Assembly (NCBI GenBank): GCA_027343785.1
Contig: DAHWKF010000005.1
Span: forward strand, 1-5,243
DNA from: Leptospirillum sp.
Lineage (GTDB): Bacteria > Nitrospirota > Leptospirillia > Leptospirillales > Leptospirillaceae
Reading direction: 5' to 3'
DNA length: 5,243 bases
Positions 1 to 5,241 of the stretch are shown piece by piece. The translations under genes were made by a program, and so were the position numbers. Every line of letters starts with the position of its first letter. The first letter of the stretch is position 1. The notes under the pieces were generated by a model, which was not told the origin of the DNA, did no database searches, and saw only the letters and a list, made by a program, of their open reading frames with translations.

Positions 1-834
1 ACCGATATACCGGGGCTCTCGGTTTTTCGCCGGGAAAAAATAACCACACAGACCGTTGGCATATATGAGCCCGGCATCTGTGTCATGGCCCAGGGAGCGA
101 AGCGCATCCTGGTTGGAGAGGATTCTCTTGTCTATGATTCCCGCCATTTCCTGATCACCTCTGTGGATCTCCCCACCTTTGTCCAGGTCATTCAGGCAAG
201 TCCGGAAACCCCTTGCCTTGGTCTTGTCCTGAAACTGGACTGGAGCGAGATTTCCCGATGGATGGTGGACGGGGTGCTTCCTCCTCCTCTTTCCCAGGCA
301 CCGAAACGTGGAATGGCGATCGGCAAAGTCACCCTACCTCTTGTCACAGCCTTTTACCGGTTGATCGATCTGCTCGTGGAACCCCATAATATTCCCGCGT
401 TGTTGCCGCTCATCAGAAGAGAGATCTTTTACCTGCTTCTGGTCAGTGATCAGGGGATGCGTCTTCGACAGATGGCGGCAGCCGAAAGTCGGGGACGGCA
501 GATCGCCAGGGCGATCGAATGGTTGAAAATCCACTTTGCGCATCCACTCCGGATGGAAGAACTGGCATCTGTCGCCAATATGAGCCCATCAACCTGTTAT
601 CACCATTTTCGGGCGATGACGGCAATGAGTCCGTTACAGTATCAAAAACGGCTGCGACTGCATGAAGCACGCCGGCTGATGCTTTCCGAGCGTCTCGATG
701 CGACTTCCGCGGCGATCCGGGTGGGGTATGAAAGCCCATCACAATTCAGCCGTGAATATGGTCGGTTGTTTGGAAATTCACCATTGAGGGATATCAAGAA
801 TTTGCGTCAGGCAAGCGCGCTTGAACTGATGTAG
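1..834 (+). CDS. AraC-family transcriptional regulator with AraC_N ligand domain, 5' end outside the window
   Basis: A DNA-binding regulator of the AraC/XylS class. The frame is open from base 1 and gives 277 codons before TAG at 832-834. The first ATG, at 85, is not the true start: the upstream codons read TDIPGLSVFRRE and then YEPGICVMAQGAKR, which is the conserved beginning of the AraC_N (AraC-type N-terminal) domain. About 20-30 residues are therefore missing at the left edge, judged from the usual family length near 300. The N-terminal ligand/dimerisation domain occupies roughly the first 160 visible residues. The C-terminal region, from about IEWLKIHFAHPLRMEEL onward, holds the two helix-turn-helix units: MEELASVANMSPSTCYHHFR, and later the typical second unit with GYESPSQFSREYGRLFG and the NSPL turn. 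Regulators with this N-terminal domain often sit beside oxidoreductase genes, but the target is not visible here. It converges on the DUF1348 gene. Confidence 0.93.
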   Translation, partial: TDIPGLSVFRREKITTQTVGIYEPGICVMAQGAKRILVGEDSLVYDSRHFLITSVDLPTFVQVIQASPETPCLGLVLKLDWSEISRWMVDGVLPPPLSQAPKRGMAIGKVTLPLVTAFYRLIDLLVEPHNIPALLPLIRREIFYLLLVSDQGMRLRQMAAAESRGRQIARAIEWLKIHFAHPLRMEELASVANMSPSTCYHHFRAMTAMSPLQYQKRLRLHEARRLMLSERLDATSAAIRVGYESPSQFSREYGRLFGNSPLRDIKNLRQASALELM

Positions 835-987
835 ACAGGAAGGTGAAGCACCACGGTCTTCTGAGATTTTCTTCTATCGTTTCCTGTCGCAAGTTCAGGG
901 GTTTTTCAGGGATCACTATCATGATCATGACGCCTTGTTGCATCATGAGCGGATACTGGTCCTCCCCGTCCTCTCTTGGGAGGTTCC
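835..987. other. Convergent intergenic region
   Basis: This 153-nt gap lies between the stops of the AraC-type gene (plus) and the DUF1348 gene (minus). No plausible gene is present; the plus-strand reading frame through 843-1085 has no family-like features and runs into the DUF1348 gene. Visible structure: GACAGGAA at 834-841 can pair with TTCCTGTC at 881-888, with a 39-nt loop. TTCAGGG is repeated at 894-900 and 905-911, 11 bp apart. A perfect TCATGA palindrome and overlapping G+C-rich hairpins lie near the right end. Transcription from both sides must end about here, but no hairpin is followed by a clear T tract. Confidence 0.6.
919..930. repeat. 12-bp perfect palindrome TCATGATCATGA
   Basis: Two abutting TCATGA hexamers form a perfect 12-bp palindrome, and a third TCATGA lies at 943-948. 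The copies start 6 and 18 nt apart. Each hexamer is itself palindromic, so the array could be a protein-binding site or chance low complexity. It lies between convergent gene ends, where an operator is not expected. Confidence 0.5.
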
Positions 988-998
988 CTAAACTCCCA
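961..998. terminator. Two mutually exclusive hairpins, possible bidirectional terminator
   Basis: CCTCCC at 961-966 pairs with GGGAGG at 978-983 across an 11-nt loop. Alternatively, TGGGAG at 977-982 pairs with CTCCCA at 993-998 across a 10-nt loop that contains the DUF1348 stop codon (988-990). Both hairpins use the same GGGAG block, so only one can form at a time. The position between convergent genes suits transcription termination. Against this, neither strand has a T run after a stem, so it is not a textbook intrinsic terminator. Confidence 0.3.
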
Positions 999-1464
999 GA
1001 TCGGTCAGTCCCGGATGGTCATCCGGACGCCGGCCCTGGACCCAGTGGAATTGACGGTCTTCTCTTCGTATCGGCAAATCATTGATGCTTGCCAGTCTAA
1101 GCCGCAAGAGCCCGTTGGACGCAAACTCCCAGTTCTCGTTTCCGTAGGAGCGAAACCAGTTTCCGGAGTCGTCGTGCCACTCATAGGCAAAACGGACGGC
1201 AATTCGGGACTCGTCAAATGCCCAGAGCTCCTTGATCAGACGATATTCGAGTTCTTTTTGCCATTTCCTGGTCAAGAACCCGATAATTTCCCTTCGGCCA
1301 GACAGAAACTCTGAACGGTTACGCCACCGGCTGTCAATCGTGTAGGCCATCGCCACTTTTTCCGGATGGCGCGAATTCCAGGCATCTTCCGCCAACCGGA
1401 CTTTAAGGCGGGCGGACTCACGGGTGAATGGGGGGAGCGGGGGTCGAAGTTCTTCGTCCATCAT
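988..1464 (-). CDS. DUF1348 family protein (NTF2/SnoaL-like fold)
   Basis: A 158-residue small soluble protein of the DUF1348 family, in the NTF2-like superfamily. The biochemical role of the family is not established. Recognisable family blocks in order are RPPLPPFT near residues 7-14, KVRLAEDAWNSR (21-32), a YT.DSRWRNR block (41-50), FLTRKWQKELEYRLIKELWAF (about 63-83, key residues K67, W68, W81) and FAYEWHDDSGNWFRSYGNE (92-110). The C-terminus carries SINDLPI and the RRPDDHPGLTDLG tail. Length and all core blocks are intact. The frame could be opened 19 codons earlier at a TTG (1521), but the family begins near the ATG at 1464, which has a Shine-Dalgarno sequence. A second ATG follows at 1461. 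It lies 72 nt downstream of the ArsR gene on the same strand with no obvious promoter between, so co-transcription is likely. Confidence 0.93.
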   Translation of the reverse strand: MMDEELRPPLPPFTRESARLKVRLAEDAWNSRHPEKVAMAYTIDSRWRNRSEFLSGRREIIGFLTRKWQKELEYRLIKELWAFDESRIAVRFAYEWHDDSGNWFRSYGNENWEFASNGLLRLRLASINDLPIRREDRQFHWVQGRRPDDHPGLTDLGV

Positions 1465-1471
1465 CCTTTTT

Positions 1472-1477
1472 TCCTTT
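1472..1477 (-). promoter_or_regulatory. Ribosome binding site of the DUF1348 gene
   Basis: On the minus strand AAAGGA stands 7 nt before the ATG at 1464, and a second AAAAGG abuts that ATG. This supports the start at 1464 over the upstream TTG at 1521, and over the adjacent ATG at 1461. Confidence 0.7.
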
Positions 1478-1536
1478 CGCGAGCGGAAGCGATCCTTCTT
1501 GAAAGAGAAACCGTCCCACAATTTCAGCAGTCGACT

Positions 1537-2226
1537 TCAAAAAGCCACATCGAAAAGATCAAGAAGGATTTTCCGACCTTCCCGCGTGGTAAAAACTGTC
1601 CGGCTCTCTTTGTTCCGCCGAATCCAGTCTTTTTCCAGCATGCGTTGGGCAAGGGTTGCGCCCAACGCACCACCGATATGAGGTTTCCTCTCACTCCAGT
1701 CAATGCACCGTCTGGCAAACAGACGCCGGGCGGATTCGAGGGAATCCCAGTCGATCTCCAGCGTCCGGCTCAGCTGAAGGCGCCCTTCTCCGGTGACGGT
1801 AAAATCACGATCGACAAGGATGATCCAGCCTTTCTCCTGAAATGATTCTGCCAGGGAGACGCCCAACCGACCGGCAATATGGTCATAACACATTCTCGCT
1901 TCCCGAAGAGGCGCTATCCGGTTCATGTCGGGTCGTTCACCCGGTTGGATGAAAGAGGACGATAGCAGCAGGTCTTCCAGCGTGTCCATCAGTTTCCGGT
2001 TGACAACCCGATAATATCGATGGCGTCCGCAAGGTTCGATGGAGACGATGCCCATTTTCATCATCAAAGACAGGTGTTCACTGGCTGTCTGATTGGTGAC
2101 TCCCGAGCGGAACGCCAGTTCACTGGCTGGAAGAGCCCGGCCATCCGCCATGGCCAGTAGCATGGCGGCCCGGACGGGAGAGGCAATCAGTTTGGCTACT
2201 TCTGAGAGTTTCAGGCTTTCATCCAT
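1537..2226 (-). CDS. ArsR-family winged-helix transcriptional regulator with C-terminal sensor-like domain
   Basis: A 229-residue DNA-binding regulator of the long ArsR/SmtB-like type. Residues about 5-90 form the winged helix: SPVRAAMLLAMADG opens it, the helix-turn-helix spans roughly residues 33-58 (ASELAFRSGVTNQTASEHL), and the wing contains GRHRYYRV (67-74). The C-terminal part, about 100-229, carries the blocks typical of this subgroup: CYDHIAGRLGV (113-123) and CIDWSERKPHIGGALGA (174-190). Canonical metal-sensing ArsR cysteine pairs in the recognition helix are absent. The cysteines present are C66, C113 and C174, the last two inside the conserved blocks. The ligand is unknown. The ATG at 2226 has GGAGG 10 nt upstream. 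It shares a 99-bp control region with a divergent cupin gene and probably controls itself, the DUF1348 gene and perhaps the cupin; this is inferred from arrangement only. Confidence 0.92.
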   Translation of the reverse strand: MDESLKLSEVAKLIASPVRAAMLLAMADGRALPASELAFRSGVTNQTASEHLSLMMKMGIVSIEPCGRHRYYRVVNRKLMDTLEDLLLSSSFIQPGERPDMNRIAPLREARMCYDHIAGRLGVSLAESFQEKGWIILVDRDFTVTGEGRLQLSRTLEIDWDSLESARRLFARRCIDWSERKPHIGGALGATLAQRMLEKDWIRRNKESRTVFTTREGRKILLDLFDVAF

Positions 2227-2236
2227 ATTTCGTCTT

Positions 2237-2241
2237 CCTCC
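2237..2241 (-). promoter_or_regulatory. Ribosome binding site of the ArsR-family gene
   Basis: On the minus strand GGAGG lies 10 nt before the ATG at 2226. It is a strong core with slightly long spacing, and it supports the chosen start. Confidence 0.7.
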
Positions 2242-2262
2242 GAACTATTGTGTGCGGGAATC

Positions 2263-2291
2263 ATGGTACTGTCCCGTTGTCCCGAATTCAA
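2263..2291 (-). promoter_or_regulatory. Candidate sigma70-type promoter for the ArsR-DUF1348 unit
   Basis: Read on the minus strand, a -35-like TTGAAT (2291-2286) and a -10-like TACCAT (2268-2263) are separated by exactly 17 nt. Each matches four of six consensus bases. It lies 36 nt before the ArsR start codon, leaving room for a short leader with the GGAGG site. No equally good promoter was found for the divergent cupin; the best plus-strand pair, TTGTCC at 2278-2283 with TACCCA at 2300-2305 (16-nt spacer), is weak. Confidence 0.5.
2269..2284 (-). repeat. Tandem 8-bp direct repeat within the promoter spacer, candidate operator
   Basis: On the minus strand the sequence is CGGGACAA immediately followed by CGGGACAG, two 8-bp units identical at seven positions. 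They fill 16 of the 17 nt between the -35 and -10 elements. A related CGGGA occurs in the opposite orientation at 2255-2259. The position would let a bound protein block RNA polymerase. ArsR-family proteins usually bind inverted rather than direct repeats, so operator status is inferred. Confidence 0.45.
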
Positions 2292-2311
2292 ACATGCCTT
2301 ACCCAAACAGA

Positions 2312-2317
2312 AAAGGA
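2312..2317 (+). promoter_or_regulatory. Ribosome binding site of the cupin gene
   Basis: AAAGGA lies 8 nt before the ATG at 2326. It decides the start: the same frame can be opened at a TTG at 2248, but that start lies inside the divergent promoter region and would add 26 residues with no resemblance to a cupin. Confidence 0.7.
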
Positions 2318-2325
2318 AAACACCC

Positions 2326-2745
2326 ATGATGATTCAAGCCATTTTGCACAAAACCGAGAACATGCCCTGGGTCCCCGCCAGCTCCCTTTTTGGTGAAAAG
2401 CTCCTGGTTGATGGGAAAGATGTTATTTTTCTGAAAATTTTGAGTGACCGGCGAAAGTATGGAGGCGGTGTCGCAGAGATCTCCCGTTTTATTCCTCCTC
2501 CCGGCAAACGGATCAGGTTGAACGCCGTCGCCGAATCGGACGAACATGTCTATGTGCTTGAAGGTGGGTACGAGGATGGTCGGGGAAACCCGATCAGGTT
2601 TCCGGGTGATTATATGCTTCACCCGAAAGGGCTTCCCCATAGTGCGATCATGTCCCGTGAAACCGTCGCGTTTGTAATTTACACCGGAGAACCTGATCGG
2701 GTGACAAATTTTCGTGTGGAGTCCATTGACAGAAATGAAAGATGA
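2326..2745 (+). CDS. Small single-domain cupin protein with degenerate metal-binding motif 1
   Basis: A 139-residue cupin beta-barrel protein, probably cytoplasmic since no signal peptide or membrane segment is visible. Motif 2 of the cupin fold fits exactly in spacing: G94, five residues, P100, G102, two residues, H105. Motif 1 also fits in spacing, G60 ... E73 ... G80, but the two histidines of the usual HxH are N66 and V68. E73 and H105 remain as possible metal ligands, and H74 is a nearby substitute candidate. The protein resembles the ChrR-like/cupin-2 type in its VLEGGYED turn and GDYMLHPKGLPHS strand. Start chosen at the first of two ATGs (2326, 2329) after AAAGGA. It is divergent from the ArsR-family gene and may belong to its regulon. 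Catalytic activity cannot be assumed with the altered site. Confidence 0.88.
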   Translation: MMIQAILHKTENMPWVPASSLFGEKLLVDGKDVIFLKILSDRRKYGGGVAEISRFIPPPGKRIRLNAVAESDEHVYVLEGGYEDGRGNPIRFPGDYMLHPKGLPHSAIMSRETVAFVIYTGEPDRVTNFRVESIDRNER

Positions 2746-2766
2746 AATCGTCTATTCGATAACTTT

Positions 2767-2819
2767 GGCGGGGACTCCCCTCCTATTCCGTGACTTTCCC
2801 GAGACGGACAGTCCCCGTC
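2767..2819 (+). terminator. Long imperfect hairpin after the cupin gene, possible terminator
   Basis: GGCGGGGACT at 2767-2776 pairs with AGTCCCCGTC at 2810-2819 as a 10-bp stem with one G-U pair. Inside the loop TCCGT (2787-2791) can pair with ACGGA (2804-2808). It starts 21 nt after the cupin stop. The downstream sequence is pyrimidine- and A-containing but has no continuous T run, so intrinsic termination is only possible. Confidence 0.35.
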
Positions 2820-2977
2820 ATCCATTCAATATTCTTTTCCGGGTTTGAAGAGTAGTGACATTTTTGATCGCAAGACGGAAGTGACAGAGGACTTTTCCAC
2901 CCCTTTGAAAATGGGTGTTTTGGCTCAAAAAGTTTGGGGTTTCCTTGAAAAATTGTTCCGGTTTTCCGAAATTTTTC

Positions 2978-3001
2978 GAAAGATTTCAGGCAAAATCTTT
3001 C
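2978..3001. repeat. Perfect 9-bp inverted repeat upstream of ettA
   Basis: GAAAGATTT at 2978-2986 and AAATCTTTC at 2993-3001 are exact reverse complements around a 6-nt spacer (CAGGCA). A smaller inverted repeat, CGAAA-TT-TTTCG at 2967-2978, overlaps its left arm. The arm spacing suits a dimeric regulator binding on one DNA face or a short RNA hairpin. No T run follows, which argues against a terminator. Confidence 0.55.
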
Positions 3002-3070
3002 ACCGCCGGAATGTTTGCCTCTGAACCCCCGGTCCCCCTATCATGTTTTTTGACCGCACATTTTCTGAAC

Positions 3071-3096
3071 AGGGAAGAGTCCCCTGGCGCTTCCCT
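3071..3096 (+). repeat. 7-bp hairpin in the ettA upstream region
   Basis: AGGGAAG at 3071-3077 pairs with CTTCCCT at 3090-3096 across a 12-nt loop, ending 66 nt before the ettA start codon. It could be part of the ettA leader or the end of an upstream transcript. No T tract follows. Confidence 0.35.
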
Positions 3097-3152
3097 CTAC
3101 CTTGCGCCCCGCTTGAACCCATGCGGACTTAAATCATTAACGCGTTCCACAG

Positions 3153-3158
3153 AAGGAG
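3153..3158 (+). promoter_or_regulatory. Ribosome binding site of ettA
   Basis: AAGGAG lies 4 nt before the ATG at 3163. The core is strong and the spacing slightly short. It agrees with the family N-terminus MAQYIFTM starting at this ATG. Confidence 0.75.
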
Positions 3159-3162
3159 ACCT

Positions 3163-4830
3163 ATGGCCCAGTACATCTTCACCATGAATCGCGTCGGAAA
3201 AGTCGTTCCGCCGAAGAGACATATCCTGAAAGATATTTCGCTCAGTTTTTTTCCGGGTGCCAAGATCGGCGTTCTGGGGCTGAACGGGTCCGGAAAATCG
3301 ACACTTCTGCGAATCATGGCCGGAGAGGACAAGGATTTTTTGGGGGAGGCGATTCCCCAGCCGGGGATCAAGATCGGGTATCTCCCCCAGGAACCTTTCC
3401 TCGATCCAGACGCCGATGTCCGTTCCGTCGTGGAGGAAGGGCTGGGTGATTCTTTTTCCGCCCATCAAAGGCTGGAAGAGATATATGCGGCATATGCCGA
3501 ACCGGATGCCGACTTCGACCTGCTGGCCAAAGAGCAGGAGAAACTCGAGAAGATTCTGGCGACTTCGGATGGTCATCATCTGGAACAGAAGATGGAAATC
3601 GCCGCGGATGCTCTTCGGATTCCCCCGTGGGAAGCCCGGATCGCCCATCTTTCCGGAGGCGAAAAACGCCGCGTCGCCCTGTGTCGTCTCCTCCTCTCCG
3701 CTCCGGACATGCTTCTTCTCGACGAACCGACCAACCATCTTGACGCCGAATCCGTGGAATGGCTGGAGCATTTTCTCCAGGAATTCCCGGGCACAGTGGT
3801 CGCCGTCACCCACGACCGGTATTTTCTCGACAACGTCGCCGAGTGGATCCTGGAACTCGATCGCGGTCAAGGGCTTCCCTGGAAAGGCAACTACAGCTCC
3901 TGGCTTGAACAGAAAGAAGCCCGTCTGGCCATGGAAGGCAGGCAGGAGTCAGCCCGGATACGGGCGATCAAACAGGAACTCGAATGGGTCCGACAAAGCC
4001 CCAAAGGTCGGCAGGCGAAATCAAAGGCCCGTCTGGCAAGGTTTTCTGAACTGGAAAGCCAGAGCTGGCAGGAAAGAAATGAAACCCAGGAGATCTTTAT
4101 TCCGGCGGGAGAACGCCTCGGTGATCAGGTCATCGAATTTGACAGGGTTTCGAAGAGCTTTGGCGACCGCCTTCTCTATGAAAACCTCTCTTTTTCGATC
4201 CCCCCGGGCGCCATCGTTGGCATAATCGGTCCCAACGGCGCCGGAAAATCGACCCTGTTCCGTCTGATCGCGGGTCTTGAGGATCCTGACAGCGGTACGA
4301 TAAGGGTCGGTCCTTCCGTCCGCCTTGCCATGGTCGATCAGTCCCGGGACGCGCTTGATGCCCAAAAAACAGTCCTGCAGGAGGTCGCGGGCGATTCGGA
4401 CGTCCTGACCGTCGGTCGGTATGAAACATCCGCCCGGGCTTATATCGGCCGATTCAACTTCAAGGGACCGGACCAGCAAAAGCTCGTGGGGAACCTCTCG
4501 GGAGGAGAGAGGGGCCGGTTGCATCTGGCAAAGACATTGATGAAGGGTGGAAACACGCTTTTGCTCGATGAACCGTCCAACGATCTCGACGTTGAAACCC
4601 TGCGGGCGCTGGAAATCGCTCTTCTCGGTTTCGCCGGCACGGTTCTGGTAATCTCCCATGACCGGTGGTTTCTGGATCGGATTGCAACGCATATTCTGGC
4701 GTTTGAGGGAGATTCCCAGGTCACGTTTTTTTCCGGAAACTACCAGGAGTATGAGGAAGACAAGAAGAATCGTCTTGGCGCCCAGGCCATGGCGCCAAAG
4801 CGGATCCGCTACAAACCCGTCCACCGGTGA
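3163..4830 (+). CDS. ettA: Energy-dependent translational throttle protein EttA (ABC-F ATPase)
   Basis: EttA is a cytoplasmic ABC-F ATPase that binds the ribosomal E site and couples translation to the ATP/ADP balance; it has no membrane domain. At 555 residues it matches my recollection of the E. coli protein's length, and it keeps near-identical blocks from MAQYIFTMNRVGKVVPPKRHI onward. First ABC domain: Walker A GLNGSGKST (39-47), signature LSGGEKRR (163-170), Walker B LLLDEPTNHLD with catalytic E188, and H-loop H217. The arm insertion lies around 95-140. The linker containing the P-site tRNA interaction region is about 242-322 (GNYSSWLEQK, then a basic KGRQAKSKARLARF helix). Second ABC domain: Walker A GPNGAGKST (356-364), signature LSGGERGR (445-452), catalytic E470 and H499. 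One small oddity is EPSNDLD at 470-476, with serine where threonine is usual. The gene has its own ribosome site and stands apart from its neighbours. Confidence 0.97.
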   Translation: MAQYIFTMNRVGKVVPPKRHILKDISLSFFPGAKIGVLGLNGSGKSTLLRIMAGEDKDFLGEAIPQPGIKIGYLPQEPFLDPDADVRSVVEEGLGDSFSAHQRLEEIYAAYAEPDADFDLLAKEQEKLEKILATSDGHHLEQKMEIAADALRIPPWEARIAHLSGGEKRRVALCRLLLSAPDMLLLDEPTNHLDAESVEWLEHFLQEFPGTVVAVTHDRYFLDNVAEWILELDRGQGLPWKGNYSSWLEQKEARLAMEGRQESARIRAIKQELEWVRQSPKGRQAKSKARLARFSELESQSWQERNETQEIFIPAGERLGDQVIEFDRVSKSFGDRLLYENLSFSIPPGAIVGIIGPNGAGKSTLFRLIAGLEDPDSGTIRVGPSVRLAMVDQSRDALDAQKTVLQEVAGDSDVLTVGRYETSARAYIGRFNFKGPDQQKLVGNLSGGERGRLHLAKTLMKGGNTLLLDEPSNDLDVETLRALEIALLGFAGTVLVISHDRWFLDRIATHILAFEGDSQVTFFSGNYQEYEEDKKNRLGAQAMAPKRIRYKPVHR

Positions 4831-4854
4831 CAACCCACTCTCCGATCACCGGTG
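4822..4854 (+). terminator. Inverted repeat overlapping the ettA stop codon, possible terminator
   Basis: CACCGGTGA at 4822-4830, which includes the TGA stop, pairs perfectly with TCACCGGTG at 4846-4854 across a 15-nt loop. Each arm also contains the self-palindrome CACCGGTG, so the arms are direct repeats as well. A competing hairpin, GATCAC at 4844-4849 with GTGATC at 4854-4859 around a CGGT tetraloop, reuses the right arm. No T run follows, so termination by this element is not certain. Confidence 0.4.
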
Positions 4855-4960
4855 TGATCCCTTTCCGGGGACTTTCTCGGGATTACGCCCCTGTTTGACG
4901 TGGGGGACGACGAAAGGGAGAGAGGCCAACCCAAACGGTTCCATTTTTTCTTGTTGTTGA

Positions 4961-4986
4961 TCGGAAAGATCCCTGTGGCTTTCCGA
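4961..4986. repeat. 8-bp perfect inverted repeat
   Basis: TCGGAAAG at 4961-4968 and CTTTCCGA at 4979-4986 are exact reverse complements with a 10-nt spacer. The plus strand has a T-rich stretch just before it (CCATTTTTTCTTG). In the minus direction the bases after the stem are A-rich, so it is not an intrinsic terminator in either direction. The role is unknown. Confidence 0.45.
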
Positions 4987-5043
4987 GGTGAAAGGGGATG
5001 TACAGGACGGACACCTCTTCTTGAAGATTTGTTTTGCACGTTT

Positions 5044-5241
5044 TCACTCCCTTCCGGTCACGATGTCCGTGGCGCCCTGTGATTGAAAGCTGTTATATTG
5101 AAATTTCCCCCCTGAAGGGCCGAGTTGGACGGGAGGATGCCAGGACAGTCTGTCACGGATTGTGGTCCTGGGTGTGGGTGGTTTGATGGCTTTCTGGAGC
5201 CGGTAGAGGATGACAAGATATGTCTTCTGGATGATCGCAAT
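5044..5241 (-). CDS. Weak partial reading frame open to the right edge, unidentified
   Basis: The minus strand is open from 5241 to a TGA at 5044-5046, giving 65 residues that would be the C-terminus of a gene starting beyond the window. The first half begins IAIIQKTYLVILYRLQKAI and looks protein-like. The second half, after about DRLSWHPPVQLG, reads through an A+T-rich and C-rich stretch and looks non-coding. No family was recognised. It may be chance; a plus-strand frame from 5137 is also open to the edge and equally unrecognised. Confidence 0.15.
   Translation of the reverse strand: MAIIQKTYLVILYRLQKAIKPPTPRTTIRDRLSWHPPVQLGPSGGKFQYNSFQSQGATDIVTGRE

Larger units (their letters stand above)
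2746..3162. other. 417-nt intergenic region between the cupin gene and ettA
   Basis: No convincing gene is present. A plus-strand frame at 2915-3187 runs past the ettA start and has no recognisable protein features. The left part holds a long hairpin. The direct repeat AGTGACA occurs at 2854-2860 and 2880-2886. CACCC at 2898-2902 can pair with GGGTG at 2913-2917, followed by TTTTGG. The stretch around 2905-3001 is A+T-rich and contains nested inverted repeats. Closer to ettA, a 7-bp hairpin is followed by a weak promoter-like pair, TTGAAC (3113-3118) and CATTAA (3135-3140) with a 16-nt spacer. The length leaves room for an ettA promoter and a structured leader. Confidence 0.6.

Noticed and set aside
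1465..1521. Upstream TTG start for the DUF1348 gene adding 19 residues
   Set aside because: The extension is basic and not part of the family, while the ATG at 1464 has AAAGGA 7 nt upstream and matches the family N-terminus.
1366..1845. 159-codon plus-strand frame
   Set aside because: It is antisense to the DUF1348 and ArsR genes, both firmly identified by conserved blocks.
2248..2325. Upstream TTG start for the cupin adding 26 residues
   Set aside because: It lies within the divergent promoter region and yields a non-family extension. The ATG at 2326 has a proper ribosome site.
2915..3187. 90-codon plus-strand frame before ettA
   Set aside because: It overlaps the ettA start out of frame, translates A+T-rich repeats into a Phe/Lys/Ser-rich string and has no ribosome site.
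3097..3870. 257-codon minus-strand reading frame
   Set aside because: It lies opposite the first half of ettA, whose protein is unmistakable. The translation shows no domain and results from codon bias of the real gene.
4021..4833. 270-codon minus-strand reading frame
   Set aside because: It is antisense to the second half of ettA, with no recognisable motif and no ribosome site argument.
4895..4923. TTGACG as a -35 element after ettA
   Set aside because: At 16-18 nt downstream there is only GA-rich sequence with no -10-like hexamer, and no gene follows.
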